NCBI GenBank assembly: GCA_011391745.1
Contig: JAABPX010000034.1
Coordinates: 1-42,220, forward strand
Length of the DNA stretch: 42,220 nt
Direction of reading: 5' to 3'
Origin: Comamonadaceae bacterium
GTDB lineage: Bacteria; Pseudomonadota; Gammaproteobacteria; Burkholderiales; Burkholderiaceae_C
Position 1 is the first letter of the stretch, and each line of letters opens with the position of its first letter. The position numbers were made by a program, and so were the translations under genes. This document shows, piece after piece, positions 27,565 through 37,330 of this stretch. The notes under the pieces were generated by a model that made no database searches, had not been told where the DNA came from, and saw only the letters and a list, made by a program, of their open reading frames with translations.

Positions 27565-28010
27565 CACAACACCCCAATGATCTGCACTTCAAAACTCACC
27601 GGCTGGCCCGCCAGGGGGTGGTTGAAGTCAAACAAAATCGCGCCGTCTTCGCGCACCTCAATCACCGTGCCCGCGTATTGGCTGCGGCCATCGGGGGTGG
27701 GGAACTGCACCACGTCGCCCTCGGTGTAGTGCTGCTGCGGGTCGCCGAGCTGGTTCATGAGTTTGCGCGCCACCCACTGCACCATCTCGGGCTGGCGCTC
27801 ACCAAAGGCCTCGCCCTCGTCAAGCGCCAAGGTGGTGTGCACACCCTCTTCAAGCCCCAACAGGCGGTGCTCAATGGCCGGTGAGAGTTCACCCGTGCCC
27901 AAGCTCAAGGTGGCCGGCTGGCCGTCAAAGGTGTTGATGATGACTTGGCCTTGTGGTCCCGACATGCGGTAGTGCAGGGTCAGGAAAGAACCTTCTTCGA
28001 CGTGGGGCAT
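27564..28010 (-). CDS. fkpB: FKBP-type peptidyl-prolyl isomerase, SlpA/FkpB type
   Basis: A 148-residue cytoplasmic isomerase of the SlpA/SlyD subgroup: [19 protein letters not shown] at the start, [19 protein letters not shown] in the FKBP core, and an inserted flap domain with [14 protein letters not shown] through VVQFPTPDG. SlpA acts as an isomerase and chaperone. The ATG at 28010 gives the family length; a TTG at 28088 would add 26 residues without similarity. No clear ribosome site precedes either. It overlaps ispH by one base, the common fkpB-ispH arrangement. It is divergent from radC across about 120 bp. Confidence 0.92.
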
Positions 28011-28133
28011 GGTGTGTGGTGCTGTGGTGAATTCAGGAAAGGCCCGTGCCAAAGCGCACAAGGCCGCCAGCGCAAACGCGCCAGACAAGGCCCTCTATTG
28101 TAAAAACACCGTTCCCCCGCCACCGGAGCGCCC

Positions 28134-28823
28134 ATGCAAGGCCCTGTTTCCGGACTGAAAAGTCTGCCCGCCGACACACGGCCCCGCGAAAAACTGCTGC
28201 AACGCGGCCCCAGCGCCCTGAGCGACGCCGAATTGCTGGCCTTGCTGCTGCGCACCGGCATCAAGGGCAAACACGTCTTGGCCTTGGCCCAAGAGCTGTT
28301 GGATGGTTTTGGTGGCGTGGCGGGCTTGCTGCACACCTCCGCCGAGGCCTTGCAACACACCAAAGGCTTGGGGCCGGCCAAACGGGCCGAGTTGGTGGCG
28401 GTGCTGGAACTCGCGCGGCGTGCCCTGACCCAAGAGATGAGCCAACAACCCGTGTTCGACAACCCACAGGCCGTGCGCCAGTATTTGCAACTGCAGCTCG
28501 GCGCTCGCCCGCACGAGGTGTTCGCCGTGCTCTACCTCAACAGCCAAAACCGCTGGTTGGGTTGGGAAGAGCTGTTTCGTGGCACCCTCACCCAAACCAG
28601 CGTCTACCCGCGCGAGGTGGTGCTGCGCGCCCTGCACCACCAAGCCGCTGCCGTGGTGTTGGCGCACAACCACCCCAGCGGCGTGGCCGAACCGTCGCGG
28701 GCCGACGAAGCGCTCACCCAAACCCTCAAGTCGGCCTTGGCCTTGGTGGACGTGCGCGTGCTCGACCACTTCATCGTCACCCGCGAACGGGCCGCCTCCA
28801 TGGCCGAAATGGGCTTGGTCTGA
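28134..28823 (+). CDS. radC: RadC-family JAMM/MPN+ protein
   Basis: This 229-residue protein has the RadC layout: an N-terminal helix-hairpin-helix-like region ([48 protein letters not shown]) and a C-terminal JAMM metallopeptidase fold with [22 protein letters not shown] around residues 177-196, which supplies the metal-binding H-x-H and D. The often-cited DNA repair role is not well supported in the family, and the peptidase substrate is unknown. GGAG at 28123-28126 fits the ATG. It is divergent from the fkpB-ispH-serS transcript and is followed by an Smr-domain gene on the same strand. Confidence 0.95.
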   Translation: MQGPVSGLKSLPADTRPREKLLQRGPSALSDAELLALLLRTGIKGKHVLALAQELLDGFGGVAGLLHTSAEALQHTKGLGPAKRAELVAVLELARRALTQEMSQQPVFDNPQAVRQYLQLQLGARPHEVFAVLYLNSQNRWLGWEELFRGTLTQTSVYPREVVLRALHHQAAAVVLAHNHPSGVAEPSRADEALTQTLKSALALVDVRVLDHFIVTRERAASMAEMGLV

Positions 28824-28857
28824 GGTGAAGCTTCGCGCCTGGGCCACAATGCCGGGC

Positions 28858-29493
28858 ATGAAAGCCCAATCGCTGGCCGACTTGGCCGCCATCCAACGCC
28901 ACTTGCGCGAACGCGCCGCCGCTGAGGCCGCCGAACGCCAAGCGGCCTTGGTGCGGGCGGCGCAGGCCCAACGCGAACGCGAGCTGTTCGCCCGCACGGT
29001 GGGTGCGGTGCGGCCCATCGCTGTGAGCGAGCGTCTGTTTCACACCCCGCCCGCGCCCAGCCCACAACCCATTCAACGCCAAGCGGACGAACAACGCGTC
29101 ATGCAAGAGGCTTTGTCGGATGAGTTCGATGTGGAGACGTTGCTGCACACCGACGAGCACCTGAGTTTTGCGCGGCCCGGCGTGGCGGCCAGCGTGGTGC
29201 GCAAGCTGCGCGAAGGCCATTGGAGCATTCAGCGCCACATCGACCTGCACGGCCTGCGCACCGACGAGGCGCGTGAAGCCTTGGGGCAGTTTTTGCGCGA
29301 AGCCCACCAGCAAGGCGTGCGCTGTGTGCGCGTGGTGCACGGCAAGGGCTTGGGCTCACCGGGCCGCACGCCGGTGCTCAAAGGCCGGGTGTTGCGCTGG
29401 TTGGTGCAAAAACACGAGGTGATGGTGTTTGTGCAGGCCCGCCCCGCGCAAGGCGGCGCGGGCGCCTTGTTGGTGTTGCTCAGCGGCGGCTGA
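28858..29493 (+). CDS. Smr-domain protein
   Basis: A 211-residue protein. Residues 1-120 are alanine/arginine-rich and helical (ERAAAEAAERQAALVRAAQAQRE), a likely charged linker or coiled coil. The C-terminal Smr domain shows IDLHGLRTDEAREAL and VRVVHGKGLGS, the motifs of the MutS2-like Smr nuclease/RNA-binding fold. Family members include DNA-nicking and mRNA-cleaving enzymes; which applies here is unknown. The ATG at 28858 (MKAQSLADL) is chosen by family resemblance; ATG 28849 is three codons earlier. The stop abuts the stop of the convergent permease with no gap. Confidence 0.87.
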   Translation: MKAQSLADLAAIQRHLRERAAAEAAERQAALVRAAQAQRERELFARTVGAVRPIAVSERLFHTPPAPSPQPIQRQADEQRVMQEALSDEFDVETLLHTDEHLSFARPGVAASVVRKLREGHWSIQRHIDLHGLRTDEAREALGQFLREAHQQGVRCVRVVHGKGLGSPGRTPVLKGRVLRWLVQKHEVMVFVQARPAQGGAGALLVLLSGG

Positions 29494-32028
29494 TCATTGC
29501 TGCGCGGCGCGGCGCAGGGTGCTCATCACCGGCGTGTTGAGCACACCGCGCAAGCCCCACCAGCCGGCCAACAAGGCCAACACCGCTCCGCCCACAGCGC
29601 CCGCCAACGGCACCCAGATTTGTGGGGTCCAAGCGAACTCAAACACCCAACGCGCCAAGGCCCAGCCCACCGCCACCGCCACCACCGAGGCCAAGAAACC
29701 GGCCAACAAGCCCACGCCCAGCAACTCCACGCGTTGCACTTGGCGCAGCAGGCCCGAACTGGCGCCCACGGCCCGCAAAATCGCAAACTCGCGTTCGCGC
29801 TCGCCACGGGTGGCGGTGATGGCCGTCATCAACACCACCAGGCCCGCGGCCAAGGTGAAGACAAACAAAAATTCCACCGCCGCAATCACCTGCCCCAACA
29901 CGCGTTGCACTTGGGCAATCGTCTGTGTCATGTCCACGTGCGTGATGTTGGGAAATTGGCGCACCAAGCGGTTGTCAAAACCCTTGTCGTCGGGCGCTCG
30001 AAACGCGCTGATGTAGGTCAAGGGCACGTCGGGCATTTGGCCTTGGGTGAAGACCACAAAGAAATTCACCCGCATCGAGGCCCAGTCCACCTTGCGCACA
30101 CTGGTGATGCGCGACTCCAGCACCTGCCCGGCGATGTCAAAGCCCAAGCGATCGCCCACACCAACGCCCAAGTCCTTGGCCAGACCGGCTTCGATGCTGA
30201 TGGCACCGGGCTCGTTGTCGGTCCAGCGGCCCTCGACCACCTCGTTGTGCTCGGGCGCTGTGGCGGTGTGCGACAGGTTGAACTCGCGCTCAACCAAACG
30301 CGCCACGCGGTCATCTTCAAAGCCATCGGCCTGCACCGGCTGCCCGTTGATGTTGGCCAAACGGCCCCGAATCATGGGATACCAATCGAAGCGGCCCACG
30401 CCCGCGTCCCGCAGGGCTTGCTGAAACGGCTCGCTTTGCTCGGGTTGCACATTGATGACAAACCGGTTGGGGGCATCGGGCGGCGTGGCGTTGCGCCAAC
30501 TCGCGATCAGGTCGGTGCGCAGCAAGACCAGCAAAACCAAGGCCAACAGCCCCACCGACAGCGCGCTGATTTGCACCACCGCGTAGGCCGGTCGGGCCGA
30601 CAACTGGCGCGTGGCCAACACCAAGGCGCGGGGTGCGGTGGCCTCGTTCACGCTGGCACGCAAGACGCGCACCGCCGCATAGGCCGCGCCCGCAAACAGC
30701 ACCACGGCGACCGCAAAACCGCCCACCGCAATCCCCCCCAGCACCCAGTCGCGGCTGGCCACCAACAAGAGCACCGCAAACCCGAGCAAACCCAAACCAA
30801 TCACACCCAAGGTGGCGGGTTTGATTTGGCCCACGTCGCGCCGGATCACCCGCAGCGGCGGGACTTGCGCCAACTGCAACACCGGTGGCAGCCCAAAGGC
30901 CAGCATCAGCGTCATGCCCATGCCCAGCCCCAAGGCCACGGGGGTCCAACCCGCCGGGGGCAAGTTCACGCTGACCAAACCCGCGAGCAGGGCCACAAAC
31001 GCGTGGTGCACCACAAAGCCCAAAGCCAAGCCCAGCCCACTGGCAAACACCCCCACCAAGGCAAATTCCAAGCCATAGGCTCGGGCCATGGTGGCTTGGG
31101 GCACGCCCAAGACGCGCAGCATGGCACAGTCGTCGAGGTGCCGCTGCGCAAAACCCCGCGCAGCAATGGCCACCGCCACCGCGCACAAGAGCGCCGCGAG
31201 CAAGGCCACCAGGTTCAAAAACTTCTCGGCGCGGCCCAGCGTGCGCTGCATTTCGGGGCGACCGCCTTCGAGCGAGTCCAGGCGCATGCCCCGCAAGCCT
31301 TGGGTTTCGATGGCTTGCTCGGCCCACGTGGTGAAGCGCCCCACCGCCCCAGGCTCACCCGCCACGGCCAAGCGGTAATTCAAACGACTCGCGGGCTGCA
31401 CCAAGCCGGTCGCGGGGATGTCGTCTTGGTGAATCATCACCCGGGGCGCAAAACTCATGAAGCCCGAACCACGGTCGGGCTCCACCACGATCACGCGGGT
31501 CACACGAAACGCCGCATCACCCAACCACAGCGACTGCCCGAGTTGCAGGTCCAAGGCCAACAGCAAGGCCTCATCCACCCAAGCGGTGCCTGGGCTGGGC
31601 ACGTCGCGGGTGGGCGCATCGGCGGCCCCCAGCGCATCGGCCACGCGCATCTGCCCGCGCAAGGGGTAACGGTCGTCCACCGATTTGAGCGACACCAATT
31701 TGGCCGCGCCACCCAAGTCATCGGGCGCACGCGCCATGGTGGGGAAGGTGAGCTGTTGGCTGGTCAACAAACCCAGCGACTGGGCTTGCTCGATGAAGGC
31801 GGGGGGCGTGGCGCCGTCGCTGCGCAGCACCGCATCGCCCCCAATCAAGGCCTTGGCGTCGCGGGCCAAACCGCCCTGCAAACGGTCGGCAAAAAAGCCC
31901 ACCGCGCTCAAGGCGGCCACGGCCAAGGCGACGGCCAACATCAGCAAGCGCAGCTCACCCGCTCGGGCGTCGCGCCACAGCGACCGCCAGCCCAAGCCCC
32001 AAAAGGTCACGCGAATGGGGTTGTTCAT
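29494..32028 (-). CDS. FtsX-type ABC permease, YbbP-like (844 residues)
   Basis: A large inner-membrane protein with the arrangement of YbbP-type transporters of the MacB/LolC superfamily: one N-terminal helix ([22 protein letters not shown]), a periplasmic domain, a bundle of three helices ([23 protein letters not shown] and following), further central helices, a second periplasmic domain and a final three-helix bundle with [23 protein letters not shown], the FtsX motif. Members often work with a YbbA-like ATPase and a lipase-like partner; neither is beside it here. The substrate is unknown, perhaps lipoprotein or toxic compound extrusion. Its ATG overlaps the upp stop by ATGA, so it is co-translated with upp. 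Confidence 0.9.
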   Translation of the reverse strand: MNNPIRVTFWGLGWRSLWRDARAGELRLLMLAVALAVAALSAVGFFADRLQGGLARDAKALIGGDAVLRSDGATPPAFIEQAQSLGLLTSQQLTFPTMARAPDDLGGAAKLVSLKSVDDRYPLRGQMRVADALGAADAPTRDVPSPGTAWVDEALLLALDLQLGQSLWLGDAAFRVTRVIVVEPDRGSGFMSFAPRVMIHQDDIPATGLVQPASRLNYRLAVAGEPGAVGRFTTWAEQAIETQGLRGMRLDSLEGGRPEMQRTLGRAEKFLNLVALLAALLCAVAVAIAARGFAQRHLDDCAMLRVLGVPQATMARAYGLEFALVGVFASGLGLALGFVVHHAFVALLAGLVSVNLPPAGWTPVALGLGMGMTLMLAFGLPPVLQLAQVPPLRVIRRDVGQIKPATLGVIGLGLLGFAVLLLVASRDWVLGGIAVGGFAVAVVLFAGAAYAAVRVLRASVNEATAPRALVLATRQLSARPAYAVVQISALSVGLLALVLLVLLRTDLIASWRNATPPDAPNRFVINVQPEQSEPFQQALRDAGVGRFDWYPMIRGRLANINGQPVQADGFEDDRVARLVEREFNLSHTATAPEHNEVVEGRWTDNEPGAISIEAGLAKDLGVGVGDRLGFDIAGQVLESRITSVRKVDWASMRVNFFVVFTQGQMPDVPLTYISAFRAPDDKGFDNRLVRQFPNITHVDMTQTIAQVQRVLGQVIAAVEFLFVFTLAAGLVVLMTAITATRGEREREFAILRAVGASSGLLRQVQRVELLGVGLLAGFLASVVAVAVGWALARWVFEFAWTPQIWVPLAGAVGGAVLALLAGWWGLRGVLNTPVMSTLRRAAQQ

Positions 32029-32657
32029 CGGGTGCCAAAAATGCGGTCACCCGCATCGCCCAAGCCCGGCACGATGTAGCCGTGGTCGTTCAAGCCTTCG
32101 TCGATCACCGGCGTGAAGATGGGCACATCGGGGTGGTGACGGTGAAACTGGGCAATGCCTTCCGGGCAAGCCACCAAGCAGCCAAAGCGAATCGACTTGG
32201 GCTGGGTTTGTTTCAAACGCGTCACCGCCGCCACCGCCGAATTGCCGGTGGCCAACATGGGGTCGAGCACAATCACGTCGCGTTCGTGCATGCCTTGGGG
32301 CATCTTGAAGTAGTACTCCACCGCTTGCAGGGTGTTGGGGTCGCGGTAGAGGCCAATGTGCCCCACACGCGCCGAGGGCACCACTTGCAGCATGCCGTCG
32401 AGCAGGCCGTTGCCCGCGCGCAGAATCGAGGCCAACACAATTTTTTTGCCGTCGATCACGCGCGACTGCATGGTTTGCAGCGGCGTCTCGATGGTGATGG
32501 TTTGCATCGGCATGTCGCGGGTGATCTCGTAGGCCATGAGCATGCTGACTTCGTTGACCAACTGGCGAAAGCCGTTGGTGCTGGTCTCTTTTTGACGCAA
32601 CAAGGTCAGCTTGTGCTGAATCAAGGGGTGATCAAGAACGTGAACAAGAGCGCTCAT
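32025..32657 (-). CDS. upp: Uracil phosphoribosyltransferase
   Basis: Pyrimidine salvage enzyme converting uracil and PRPP to UMP. The 210-residue protein opens with [22 protein letters not shown], the conserved family start, and contains [12 protein letters not shown], the PRPP-binding [13 protein letters not shown] and the C-terminal [14 protein letters not shown] that ends UPRTs. The ATG at 32657 gives the standard length; the TTG four codons upstream is not needed. It lies 36 bp after the DUF962 gene and is coupled to the FtsX-type permease gene. Confidence 0.98.
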   Translation of the reverse strand: MSALVHVLDHPLIQHKLTLLRQKETSTNGFRQLVNEVSMLMAYEITRDMPMQTITIETPLQTMQSRVIDGKKIVLASILRAGNGLLDGMLQVVPSARVGHIGLYRDPNTLQAVEYYFKMPQGMHERDVIVLDPMLATGNSAVAAVTRLKQTQPKSIRFGCLVACPEGIAQFHRHHPDVPIFTPVIDEGLNDHGYIVPGLGDAGDRIFGTR

Positions 32658-32693
32658 AGCCACTTTCAAAAAACAGAAAAAAAGAAACGGGGC

Positions 32694-33128
32694 TCACCAA
32701 CGCCAACCGAAGCGGCGCAACAGCACATCCGCCACAAACAACGGCCCGACCCACAGGTATTGGAGGTCTTCAAAAAAAGACGGTTTTTTGCCCTCAATGC
32801 GGTGGCCCACAAACTGGGCGATCCAAGCCAACACAAAGGCCACCGCACACACCCAAGCGCGTTGCTCGCCCAAGGGCCAGAGCACCGCCAACACCAGCAG
32901 CGTCCACAGCGCCATGAGCGCCAAGGTGCGCGGGCTCAGCCAAGCGTAATACACACCGCTGGCGAGCAAAAACACCGCCATCAACGCCGGGTGCACCGCC
33001 CACAACAAACCGACCAAGCTGATCATGATGACCGGCACGGCCACGCAGTGAATGGCTTCGTTGCGCGGGTGCTGGTGGCTCAGCCGATAGTGGGACAAAC
33101 GTTCATCGATGCGACGGGTGGTGTTCAT
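32694..33128 (-). CDS. DUF962 / Mpo1-like membrane protein
   Basis: A 144-residue membrane protein with the Mpo1/YGL010w-like signature: HYRLSHQHPRNEAIHCVAVPVI near the start and QFVGHRIEGKKPSFFED later, two histidine motifs that in the yeast protein bind iron for 2-hydroxy fatty acid dioxygenation. Three or four hydrophobic helices lie between. The ATG at 33128 has a strong AGGAGG ribosome site; the longer open frame upstream is not needed. Activity on 2-hydroxy fatty acids is known for fungal Mpo1 only, so bacterial function is inferred. It lies 22 bp after apbC on the same strand. Confidence 0.87.
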   Translation of the reverse strand: MNTTRRIDERLSHYRLSHQHPRNEAIHCVAVPVIMISLVGLLWAVHPALMAVFLLASGVYYAWLSPRTLALMALWTLLVLAVLWPLGEQRAWVCAVAFVLAWIAQFVGHRIEGKKPSFFEDLQYLWVGPLFVADVLLRRFGWRW

Positions 33129-33150
33129 CACGCCTCCTGTGGAATGGGTC

Positions 33151-34242
33151 TCAAGTGTCTTTGCTGATGGTAATGGTTGGGAATTTGGCGGAAAAGTCTT
33201 TGGCCTTGGCCGCAACGCTCACCGCCACTTGTCGGGCCACTTGGCGATACAAAGCCGCCAATTCGCCCCCCGGCTCGGCCACCACGGTGGGCGCGCCGCC
33301 ATCGGCCTGCACCCGGATCGACATGGCCAAGGGCAAAGCGCCCAAGTAGTCCATGCCCTGCTCCGCCGCCATGCGACGCCCGCCGTCTTGACCAAAAATG
33401 TGCTCGGCGTAGCCACACTGGCTGCACACGTGCACGGCCATGTTTTCCACCAAACCCAAAATCGGCACCCCCACTTTTTCAAACATGCGAATGCCTTTGC
33501 GGGCATCGAGCAAGGCAATGTCTTGGGGCGTGGTGACGATGACCGCGCCGGTCAGCGGCACGCGCTGCGACAAGGTCAACTGAATATCGCCGGTGCCCGG
33601 CGGCATGTCGACGATCAAATAGTCCAAATCGTGCCAAGCGGTTTGGCGCAACAGTTGCTCCAAGGCCTGCGTGGCCATGGGGCCGCGCCAAATCATGGCG
33701 TCGTCGGGCTTGACCAAAAAACCAATCGACATGACCTGCACGCCGTGGTTGACCATGGGCTGCATGGTCTTGCCGTCCAAGCTCTCGGGGCGGCCGCTCA
33801 GGCCCATCATCATCGGTTGGCTCGGGCCGTAAATGTCGGCGTCCAGCAGCCCCACGCGCGCGCCCTCGGCACTCAAGGCCAGCGCCAGGTTGGCCGCGGT
33901 GGTGCTTTTGCCCACACCGCCTTTGCCCGAGGCCACGGCCACGATGTTCTTCACACCGGGCAGCAATTGCACGCCGCGCTGCACCGCATGGGACTGAACT
34001 TGCAAGCCGAACGACACGTCCACCGCGCCCACCCCCGGCAATGTTTGCAAAGCCTGCACAACCAAGGCTCGCAGGGCTGGCCATTGGCTTTGGGCGGGGT
34101 ATGGCAGCGCAATGTGCAAGGCCACGTCCGCGCCGCTGAGGCGCACGGTGTTGAGCGCCGAGGCGCTGACCAAGGCTTGACCGGTGTGGGGGTCCACCAC
34201 GGTTTGAAAGGCGGCTTTGATGGCGGTTTCTGACACTGACAT
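33151..34242 (-). CDS. apbC: Iron-sulfur cluster carrier ATPase (Mrp/ApbC/NBP35 family)
   Basis: A 363-residue P-loop ATPase that binds and transfers Fe-S clusters. Residues 1-95 form a MIP18/DUF59-like domain ([19 protein letters not shown]), followed by the deviant Walker [18 protein letters not shown], the [14 protein letters not shown] switch, [16 protein letters not shown] and the CxxC pair in [13 protein letters not shown] that holds the bridging cluster. Length matches the family. GGAG lies correctly before the ATG at 34242. It is divergent from metG across 173 bp, a pairing seen in many betaproteobacteria. Confidence 0.97.
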   Translation of the reverse strand: MSVSETAIKAAFQTVVDPHTGQALVSASALNTVRLSGADVALHIALPYPAQSQWPALRALVVQALQTLPGVGAVDVSFGLQVQSHAVQRGVQLLPGVKNIVAVASGKGGVGKSTTAANLALALSAEGARVGLLDADIYGPSQPMMMGLSGRPESLDGKTMQPMVNHGVQVMSIGFLVKPDDAMIWRGPMATQALEQLLRQTAWHDLDYLIVDMPPGTGDIQLTLSQRVPLTGAVIVTTPQDIALLDARKGIRMFEKVGVPILGLVENMAVHVCSQCGYAEHIFGQDGGRRMAAEQGMDYLGALPLAMSIRVQADGGAPTVVAEPGGELAALYRQVARQVAVSVAAKAKDFSAKFPTITISKDT

Positions 34243-34415
34243 GTGGGACAGCTCCGTTGAATGCGTGGCTGAAGTCTACTGGTGCGGGCTGGGCTGCCCA
34301 TCCCGAGCACCGCATGACCCCACCAGCGTCCCCGTTGATCGCCGAGCCAACGCAGGCGATGCTGCCCACCCGAGCGACTAAAATCGCGGGTTCGCTCACC
34401 CACACCGCCGCCGCC

Positions 34416-36512
34416 ATGTCCACCCCGCGCCAACTTTTCGTCACCACCGCCCTGCCCTACGCCAACGGCAACTTCCACATCGGCCACATCATGGAGTACA
34501 TCCAGGCCGATATTTGGGTTCGCTTTCAGCGCATGCAGGGCCACCAAGTGAACTTTGTGGGCGCGGACGACACGCACGGCGCGCCCATCATGATCGCCGC
34601 CGAAAAAGCGGGCAAAACGCCGCAGCAGTTCGTCGCCGACATCGCTGCGGGCCGCAAACCCTATTTGGACGGCTTTCACATCGCGTTTGACAACTGGCAC
34701 AGCACCGACGCGCCCGAAAACCACGAGCTGGCCCGCGCCATTTACCGCGACCTGCGCGACATCCCTTTAGCCGATGGCGGCTCGCTCATTGAGGTGCGCT
34801 CGGTCGAGCAGTTCTTTGACCCCGAAAAGAACATGTTCTTGCCGGACCGCTTCATCAAAGGCGAATGCCCCAAGTGCCACGCCAAAGACCAGTACGGCGA
34901 CAACTGCGAAAACTGCGGCGCGGTGTACGCGCCCACCGACCTGATCAACCCGTTCTCGGCCCTCTCGGGTGCCAAGCCCGAACTCAAAACTTCGGAACAC
35001 TTTTTCTTCAAACTGTCCGACCCGCGCTGTGTGGAATTCCTTAGCCAGTGGACCCAAGACGGCAAGCTACAGCCCGAGGTGGCCAACAAGGTCAAGGAAT
35101 GGTTCAGCGTGCGCACCAACCCCGACGGCACAACCAGCGAAGGCTTGGGCGACTGGGACATCTCGCGCGACGCGCCTTACTTCGGCATCGAAATTCCCGA
35201 TGCGCCGGGCAAGTATTTTTATGTGTGGCTCGACGCGCCCGTGGGCTACTTGGCATCGCTCAAAAACCTGCTGGAAAAACGCGGCGAAAGTTACGACGCC
35301 TACATGGCCAACCCCGCGCTGGAGCAATATCACTTCATCGGCAAAGACATCGTCACCTTCCACACGCTGTTCTGGCCGGCCATGCTGCATTTCTCGGGCC
35401 GCAAAACGCCCAACAGCGTGTTCGTGCACGGCTTCCTCACCGTCAACAACGGCGAGAAAATGAGCAAGAGTCGCGGCACGGGCCTAGACCCACTGAAGTA
35501 CCTGAGCCTGGGTATGAACCCCGAATGGCTGCGCTACTACTTGGCCGCCAAACTCTCGGCCCGCAACGAAGACATCGACTTCAACGCCGAAGACTTCATG
35601 GCGCGGGTCAACAGCGATTTGATCGGCAAATTTGTGAACATCGCTTCGCGCTCGGCCGGGTTCATCGCCAAACGTTTTGGCGGACAACTCGGCCCGGTAA
35701 GCGCCGACGGCCAAGCTTTGCTCTCGGCCTTACAAGCCGCCACGCCAAGCATTGCCGCGTTCTACGACCAGCGCGAATACGCCAAAGCCTTGCGCGAGGT
35801 CATGCTGCTGACCGACAAGGTCAACAGCTACGTGGACCAAAACAAGCCCTGGGACTTGGCCAAACAAGTCGGCCAAGACGCCCGCCTGCACGATGTGTGC
35901 AGCACCTGCATCGAAGCGTTCCGCTTGCTCAGCCTGCAACTCAAACCCGTGCTGCCCGCATTGGCCGCGCAAGTGGAGGCCTTCTTGAACGTCGCGCCCT
36001 TTACCTTTGCCCAAGCGCAAACCCTGCTGGGCGCGGGCCACACCATCAACACCTACCAACACCTCATGCAGCGCGTCACCCCTGAGCAACTCGACGCTTT
36101 GTTCGAGCCGCCCGAAGACAAATTGGGGTCAGATACCAATTTAGCGCTTCCGGGTGGTGAAGCGATTGCGCCGACGATTGGCATCGACGACTTCGCCAAA
36201 GTGGACTTGCGCATCGCAAAAATCGTGAACTGTGAAGCGGTGGAAGGTTCGACCAAACTGTTGCGCCTGACGCTCGACGTGGGCGAGGGCCAAACACGCA
36301 ACGTGTTCTCCGGTATCGCCAGTGTGTACAAGCCCGAAGACCTGATTGGCCAGCTCACCGTGATGGTGGCCAACTTGGCTCCGCGTAAAATGAAGTTCGG
36401 CGTGAGTGAAGGGATGGTGCTGGCCGCCAGCCACGCCAACGAGCAAACCGCGCCCGGCATTTATTTGTTGCACCCTTGGCCTGGGGCCAAGCCCGGCATG
36501 CGCATTCACTGA
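34416..36512 (+). CDS. metG: Methionyl-tRNA synthetase
   Basis: Charges tRNA-Met with methionine. The 698-residue protein begins [24 protein letters not shown], with the class I HIGH motif, followed by the zinc-knuckle [17 protein letters not shown], the KMSKSRGTG (KMSKS) loop, an anticodon-binding helical domain and a C-terminal tRNA-binding OB fold ([31 protein letters not shown]). This is the long dimeric form. ATG 34416 ([11 protein letters not shown]) is chosen; the frame upstream is open but lacks similarity. The linker before the C-terminal domain contains a short insert read as KLGSDTNLA, encoded by a hairpin-like element at 36120-36142. Confidence 0.98.
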   Translation: MSTPRQLFVTTALPYANGNFHIGHIMEYIQADIWVRFQRMQGHQVNFVGADDTHGAPIMIAAEKAGKTPQQFVADIAAGRKPYLDGFHIAFDNWHSTDAPENHELARAIYRDLRDIPLADGGSLIEVRSVEQFFDPEKNMFLPDRFIKGECPKCHAKDQYGDNCENCGAVYAPTDLINPFSALSGAKPELKTSEHFFFKLSDPRCVEFLSQWTQDGKLQPEVANKVKEWFSVRTNPDGTTSEGLGDWDISRDAPYFGIEIPDAPGKYFYVWLDAPVGYLASLKNLLEKRGESYDAYMANPALEQYHFIGKDIVTFHTLFWPAMLHFSGRKTPNSVFVHGFLTVNNGEKMSKSRGTGLDPLKYLSLGMNPEWLRYYLAAKLSARNEDIDFNAEDFMARVNSDLIGKFVNIASRSAGFIAKRFGGQLGPVSADGQALLSALQAATPSIAAFYDQREYAKALREVMLLTDKVNSYVDQNKPWDLAKQVGQDARLHDVCSTCIEAFRLLSLQLKPVLPALAAQVEAFLNVAPFTFAQAQTLLGAGHTINTYQHLMQRVTPEQLDALFEPPEDKLGSDTNLALPGGEAIAPTIGIDDFAKVDLRIAKIVNCEAVEGSTKLLRLTLDVGEGQTRNVFSGIASVYKPEDLIGQLTVMVANLAPRKMKFGVSEGMVLAASHANEQTAPGIYLLHPWPGAKPGMRIH
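36120..36142. repeat. Hairpin-forming repeat-like insert within metG linker
   Basis: AAATTGG and CCAATTT form a perfect 7-bp inverted repeat around GGTCAGATA. The GGGGTCAGA core resembles short dispersed elements I recall near REP-type (RAYT) transposase genes in proteobacteria. It lies in a poorly conserved linker and keeps the frame. It is more AT-rich than its surroundings. Identity as a dispersed repeat is unproven from one copy. Confidence 0.45.
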
Positions 36513-36547
36513 CCCCCTACCCACCACACCCCACCACCATCCCGATC

Positions 36548-37285
36548 ATGAGCATGCACAACGAGTTTGAAGAACACGAATCGATTTTTTGGCCGGGTTA
36601 CGTCGATGCGGTGGTCAATTTGGCCATCAATTTGCTGTTTGTGATTGCTGTTTTGTCTATTGTGGTTTTGGGAACCACCCTACAAATTGCTGAGCTGTCA
36701 AACAAACCCCAACCTGCGGTCGTTGTGGAAGAAAGGCCCAGCAAAAAATCCTACGACGATGCATTACAAGCACTCAAAAAAGCCGAAGCGGCCATGCAGC
36801 TGATTGAAAAAACCGTCTCAGAAAAAGACCGCGTTTTGCTCAGCACCAAAACGGAATTGCTCGAAACGAGAGCGGCCTTGCGCGAAGCACAAGTCAAATT
36901 CACACAGCTTCAAGCGGCTTACCAAGAAGCGACCAAAGCCACGCCAGACACATCCACCGGCGTCAAAACCACCATACGCACGACCCCTTCAGGAACGCTG
37001 ATCACGTATGGCGCCGATTTGCTTGAAATCAACGCGGCCGAAACACAGCAATTGCTCTCACGCCTTTCGGCTCTGGGTCCTTTGTCCAGCAACAATTGGC
37101 GCATCACCGTGGTGCACTCCAAAGGTGTTGCCGAAGCGGCACGCGTGGCGAATTTGCGTGTTCAATCCATCAAGAATGCATTGCTTCGCAACGGCGTTCC
37201 AGCCAGCGCCATCGATGTTCGTCTCATCGAAACCGAACAAACCACGGCCAACAACGCACGCGTGACCGTGAGCATTGTTCGCTGA
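36548..37285 (+). CDS. MotB/ZorB-like motor subunit with degenerate OmpA-like domain
   Basis: A 245-residue protein. Residues 13-45 (IFWPGYVDAVVNLAINLLFVIAVLSIVVLG) form one membrane helix with an aspartate at its start (D20), the position of the ion-carrying Asp in MotB, ExbD and ZorB. Residues 66-130 are a charged coiled coil. Residues 145-245 resemble an OmpA/MotB periplasmic domain (TLITYGADLLEINAAE, RVANLRVQSIKNALLRNGVPASAIDVRLIE), but the TD-G segment of the peptidoglycan site is replaced by VHSKG. It is followed after 45 bp by a MotA/TolQ-like gene, so the two should form an ion-driven complex. The start ATG has no Shine-Dalgarno and a C/A-rich leader. Function is not known. Confidence 0.75.
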   Translation: MSMHNEFEEHESIFWPGYVDAVVNLAINLLFVIAVLSIVVLGTTLQIAELSNKPQPAVVVEERPSKKSYDDALQALKKAEAAMQLIEKTVSEKDRVLLSTKTELLETRAALREAQVKFTQLQAAYQEATKATPDTSTGVKTTIRTTPSGTLITYGADLLEINAAETQQLLSRLSALGPLSSNNWRITVVHSKGVAEAARVANLRVQSIKNALLRNGVPASAIDVRLIETEQTTANNARVTVSIVR

Positions 37286-37330
37286 AATGCGCCCCCTCCC
37301 CACCAACCCAACTTACCCACTCTTGCCACC

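Noticed and set aside
29497..32079. An 860-residue open frame on the plus strand
   Set aside because: It is antisense to the FtsX-type permease, with low-complexity His/Gln/Arg/Gly composition typical of a GC-rich shadow frame. The permease on the other strand has clear membrane helices and motifs.
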